Below are positions 7,601 to 7,837 of a stretch of 7,837 nt of DNA, one piece after another. The stretch covers positions 1-7,837 of the forward strand of contig JALWNR010000069.1 in assembly GCA_027083715.1 (NCBI GenBank), written 5' to 3'. The position numbers and the translations under genes were made by a program. The notes under the pieces were generated by a model that was not told the DNA's origin, made no database searches, and was given only the letters and a program-made list of their open reading frames with translations. This DNA is from Bacteroidales bacterium. Lineage in GTDB: Bacteria > Bacteroidota > Bacteroidia > Bacteroidales > NBLH01. Position 1 is the stretch's first letter; every line of letters starts with the position of its first letter.

Positions 7601-7837
7601 AAGCAATATTGGTATTAATGCAATTGACTTTAATTCAACCGATTCACTTCTTTCAGTATCAAAAGAAAATAAGCAAATTAATATTGATAATTTACAAAAT
7701 ATGCATTCAAATTCTATTAAAATTTTTGATCATGATGTAAAAGTACGTAATTTAATGTTTTCGCAAAAAGACAGGCTTTATGGATTATGTGAAGATAATA
7801 CCATACGTTTTTGGGAAAAAGACAATAAAATATATGC
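4647..7837 (+). CDS. nSTAND1-type NTPase with transmembrane helix, coiled coil and WD40 propeller (3' partial)
   Basis: A large signal-transducing STAND-class NTPase; 1063 codons are visible and the frame is still open at the window end. Order of parts: the nSTAND1 opening YPGLRPFTEEESIFFKGRD (8-26); Walker A GASGDGKS (46-53); Walker B LFILADQFEEFF (153-164) with Asp158 and a DQFEE core; TMRSDF (205-210), a likely sensor/arginine motif; RLQRNELQQVIEEPAKLAGG (from 233); LPIIQHTLSQLW; and DITHEALIRNW (452-462), the hallmark winged-helix motif. The basic stretch ERKKRVR precedes one hydrophobic helix (about 569-588). Then come a heptad coiled coil (591-711), a helical segment with LALARTLALKAQ and DIYNALRYAL (about 713-775), and about seven WD40-like blades; HTGLIRSADISPDENEFATA with DKTIRIW (859-887) is the clearest. 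The NTPase motifs look intact, so activity is expected. The ligand is unknown. Start ATG overlaps the upstream TIR-like gene and family similarity begins seven residues later. Confidence 0.88.
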   Translation, partial: MKEKIRPYPGLRPFTEEESIFFKGRDLHIRQIIKQLEDKKITIITGASGDGKSSLVYAGVIPNARAGFFHAEYNNWLICDFRPERSPLTNLSQSLSNYMNLDAHYVENELKLGFSSLVQLYKNSEFYIDKTGKEWKNADEEERKILKSKAANLFILADQFEEFFTNPENYLNGVPSEEAYLTINLLLETASISIIEDLPIYLVFTMRSDFISQSVAFKGLPEFIGYSQFFVPRLQRNELQQVIEEPAKLAGGKISKRLTETIINELQEGFDQLPIIQHTLSQLWTSARNGEDEMDLVHLVKLAGLPTKYLTENEQKDFKNWLKTQENFKHEFYNRANLSNVLNTHANILYETAYLYYMELVEWGDKNISEEDAKMIIKVAFQSLTKIDQGRAVRNRVTLREITDIINKEHISYETVCGVLNIFRLPKNNFIRPYIEEDDIESQFLSANTVLDITHEALIRNWDLLTFWENEEKENYNDFLDFKIQLQRWLDHDKSQEFLLPVGTLIHFEKWYKKFQPNKYWIAKYDKSFDSVEKQLERAEVLAENIREYLYESRKAIKSIERKKRVRMVVYFIMSIFVIAVLSGFTWWAMQEKKHAEKQRNLAEKQKELTEIQRKFAEEQKNKAIAATKLMQIEKLKADSSAYQALLAKRQSDSAKEYAIAMKILAEEQSQKAKVEAKKALSEKQKADQARKLAEKARKLAEVASDSAKRLSYLALARTLALKAQNRYENPQINLQLAIQAYVFNKEYGGSSRNPDIYNALRYALLANGLSNILDITNEKIISFYVVGQNLFIHTKNNNLIIYNVKNREIISKELLFKTKVPVNTSYFLDENMLVIGFENREQYLLFINEKESYRLRGHTGLIRSADISPDENEFATAGRDKTIRIWKIAKKSQTEMKKISLDARINAIKYLADGQNIIAALSNGKIIQWNIQTGETKLLAQRDNVQAISIGINDKRNMLAVGFENGSVLIFRINDLNNPRNYLLSNIGINAIDFNSTDSLLSVSKENKQINIDNLQNMHSNSIKIFDHDVKVRNLMFSQKDRLYGLCEDNTIRFWEKDNKIY
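6429..6512 (+). repeat. four tandem heptads in the coiled coil of the STAND protein
   Basis: Residues 595-622 read as four in-phase seven-residue units: HAEKQRN, LAEKQKE, LTEIQRK and FAEEQKN. Each keeps the pattern (A/T)-E-x-Q at positions 2-5. The first two share GCCGAAAAACAA at the DNA level. They begin the coiled coil directly after the membrane helix. Confidence 0.75.
6714..6755 (+). repeat. 21-bp tandem repeat near the end of the coiled coil
   Basis: Two adjacent 21-bp units, 6714-6734 and 6735-6755, encode ARKLAEK and ARKLAEV (residues 690-703). The first bases (GCAAGAAAA) are identical and the remainder diverges mostly at third positions, so this is an older in-frame duplication kept by selection on the heptad pattern. 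Confidence 0.65.

Noticed and set aside
1..7837. CRISPR arrays, tRNA or rRNA genes, transposases
   Set aside because: No regularly spaced repeats, cloverleaf-like sequence, rRNA segments or transposase motifs were seen on either strand.

Overview
This AT-rich window looks like chromosomal DNA of a member of the Bacteroidota. Three things point there: Bacteroidota-type promoter -7 elements (TAnnTTTG) before the first two genes, a DUF4846-type lipoprotein typical of that phylum, and a PheS with the motif-2 wording (RNEAISARAH) and four-cysteine insertion common in that group. The species cannot be named from the sequence.

Layout: (1) Positions 1-138 are richer in G+C (about 44%) than the rest, have no recognisable gene, and carry nested inverted repeats. 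(2) 198-1046 (+) encodes a cyclophilin-type peptidyl-prolyl isomerase with a lipoprotein-like leader. (3) 1122-2135 (+) is pheS, with its own probable promoter. (4) A strong hairpin at 2134-2176 sits between pheS and a convergent small GYD-family gene (2206-2502, -); its T-tract faces the minus-strand gene. (5) 2699-3517 (+) is a DUF4846 lipoprotein, divergent from the GYD gene. (6) A 212-bp AT-rich spacer follows. (7) 3730 to the window end is a two-gene cassette: a 305-residue protein with two TIR-like (Rossmann-like) halves, overlapping by one base a large protein that is cut off by the window end. The large protein has, in order, an nSTAND1-type P-loop NTPase, one transmembrane helix, a long heptad-repeat coiled coil, a helical segment and a WD40-like beta-propeller.

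The first five genes are housekeeping or ordinary conserved genes and show no functional link. The last pair is the accessory, most interesting part. The likely model (inference) is that the WD40 propeller senses something, the STAND NTPase switches or oligomerises, and the small TIR-like protein is its signalling partner or effector. Both TIR-like halves lack a clear canonical TIR NADase motif, and the membrane helix may place the propeller outside the cytoplasm. The pair therefore resembles, but does not simply match, cytosolic anti-phage STAND systems. The large ORF is open to the last base, so its C-terminus and any third gene lie outside the window.
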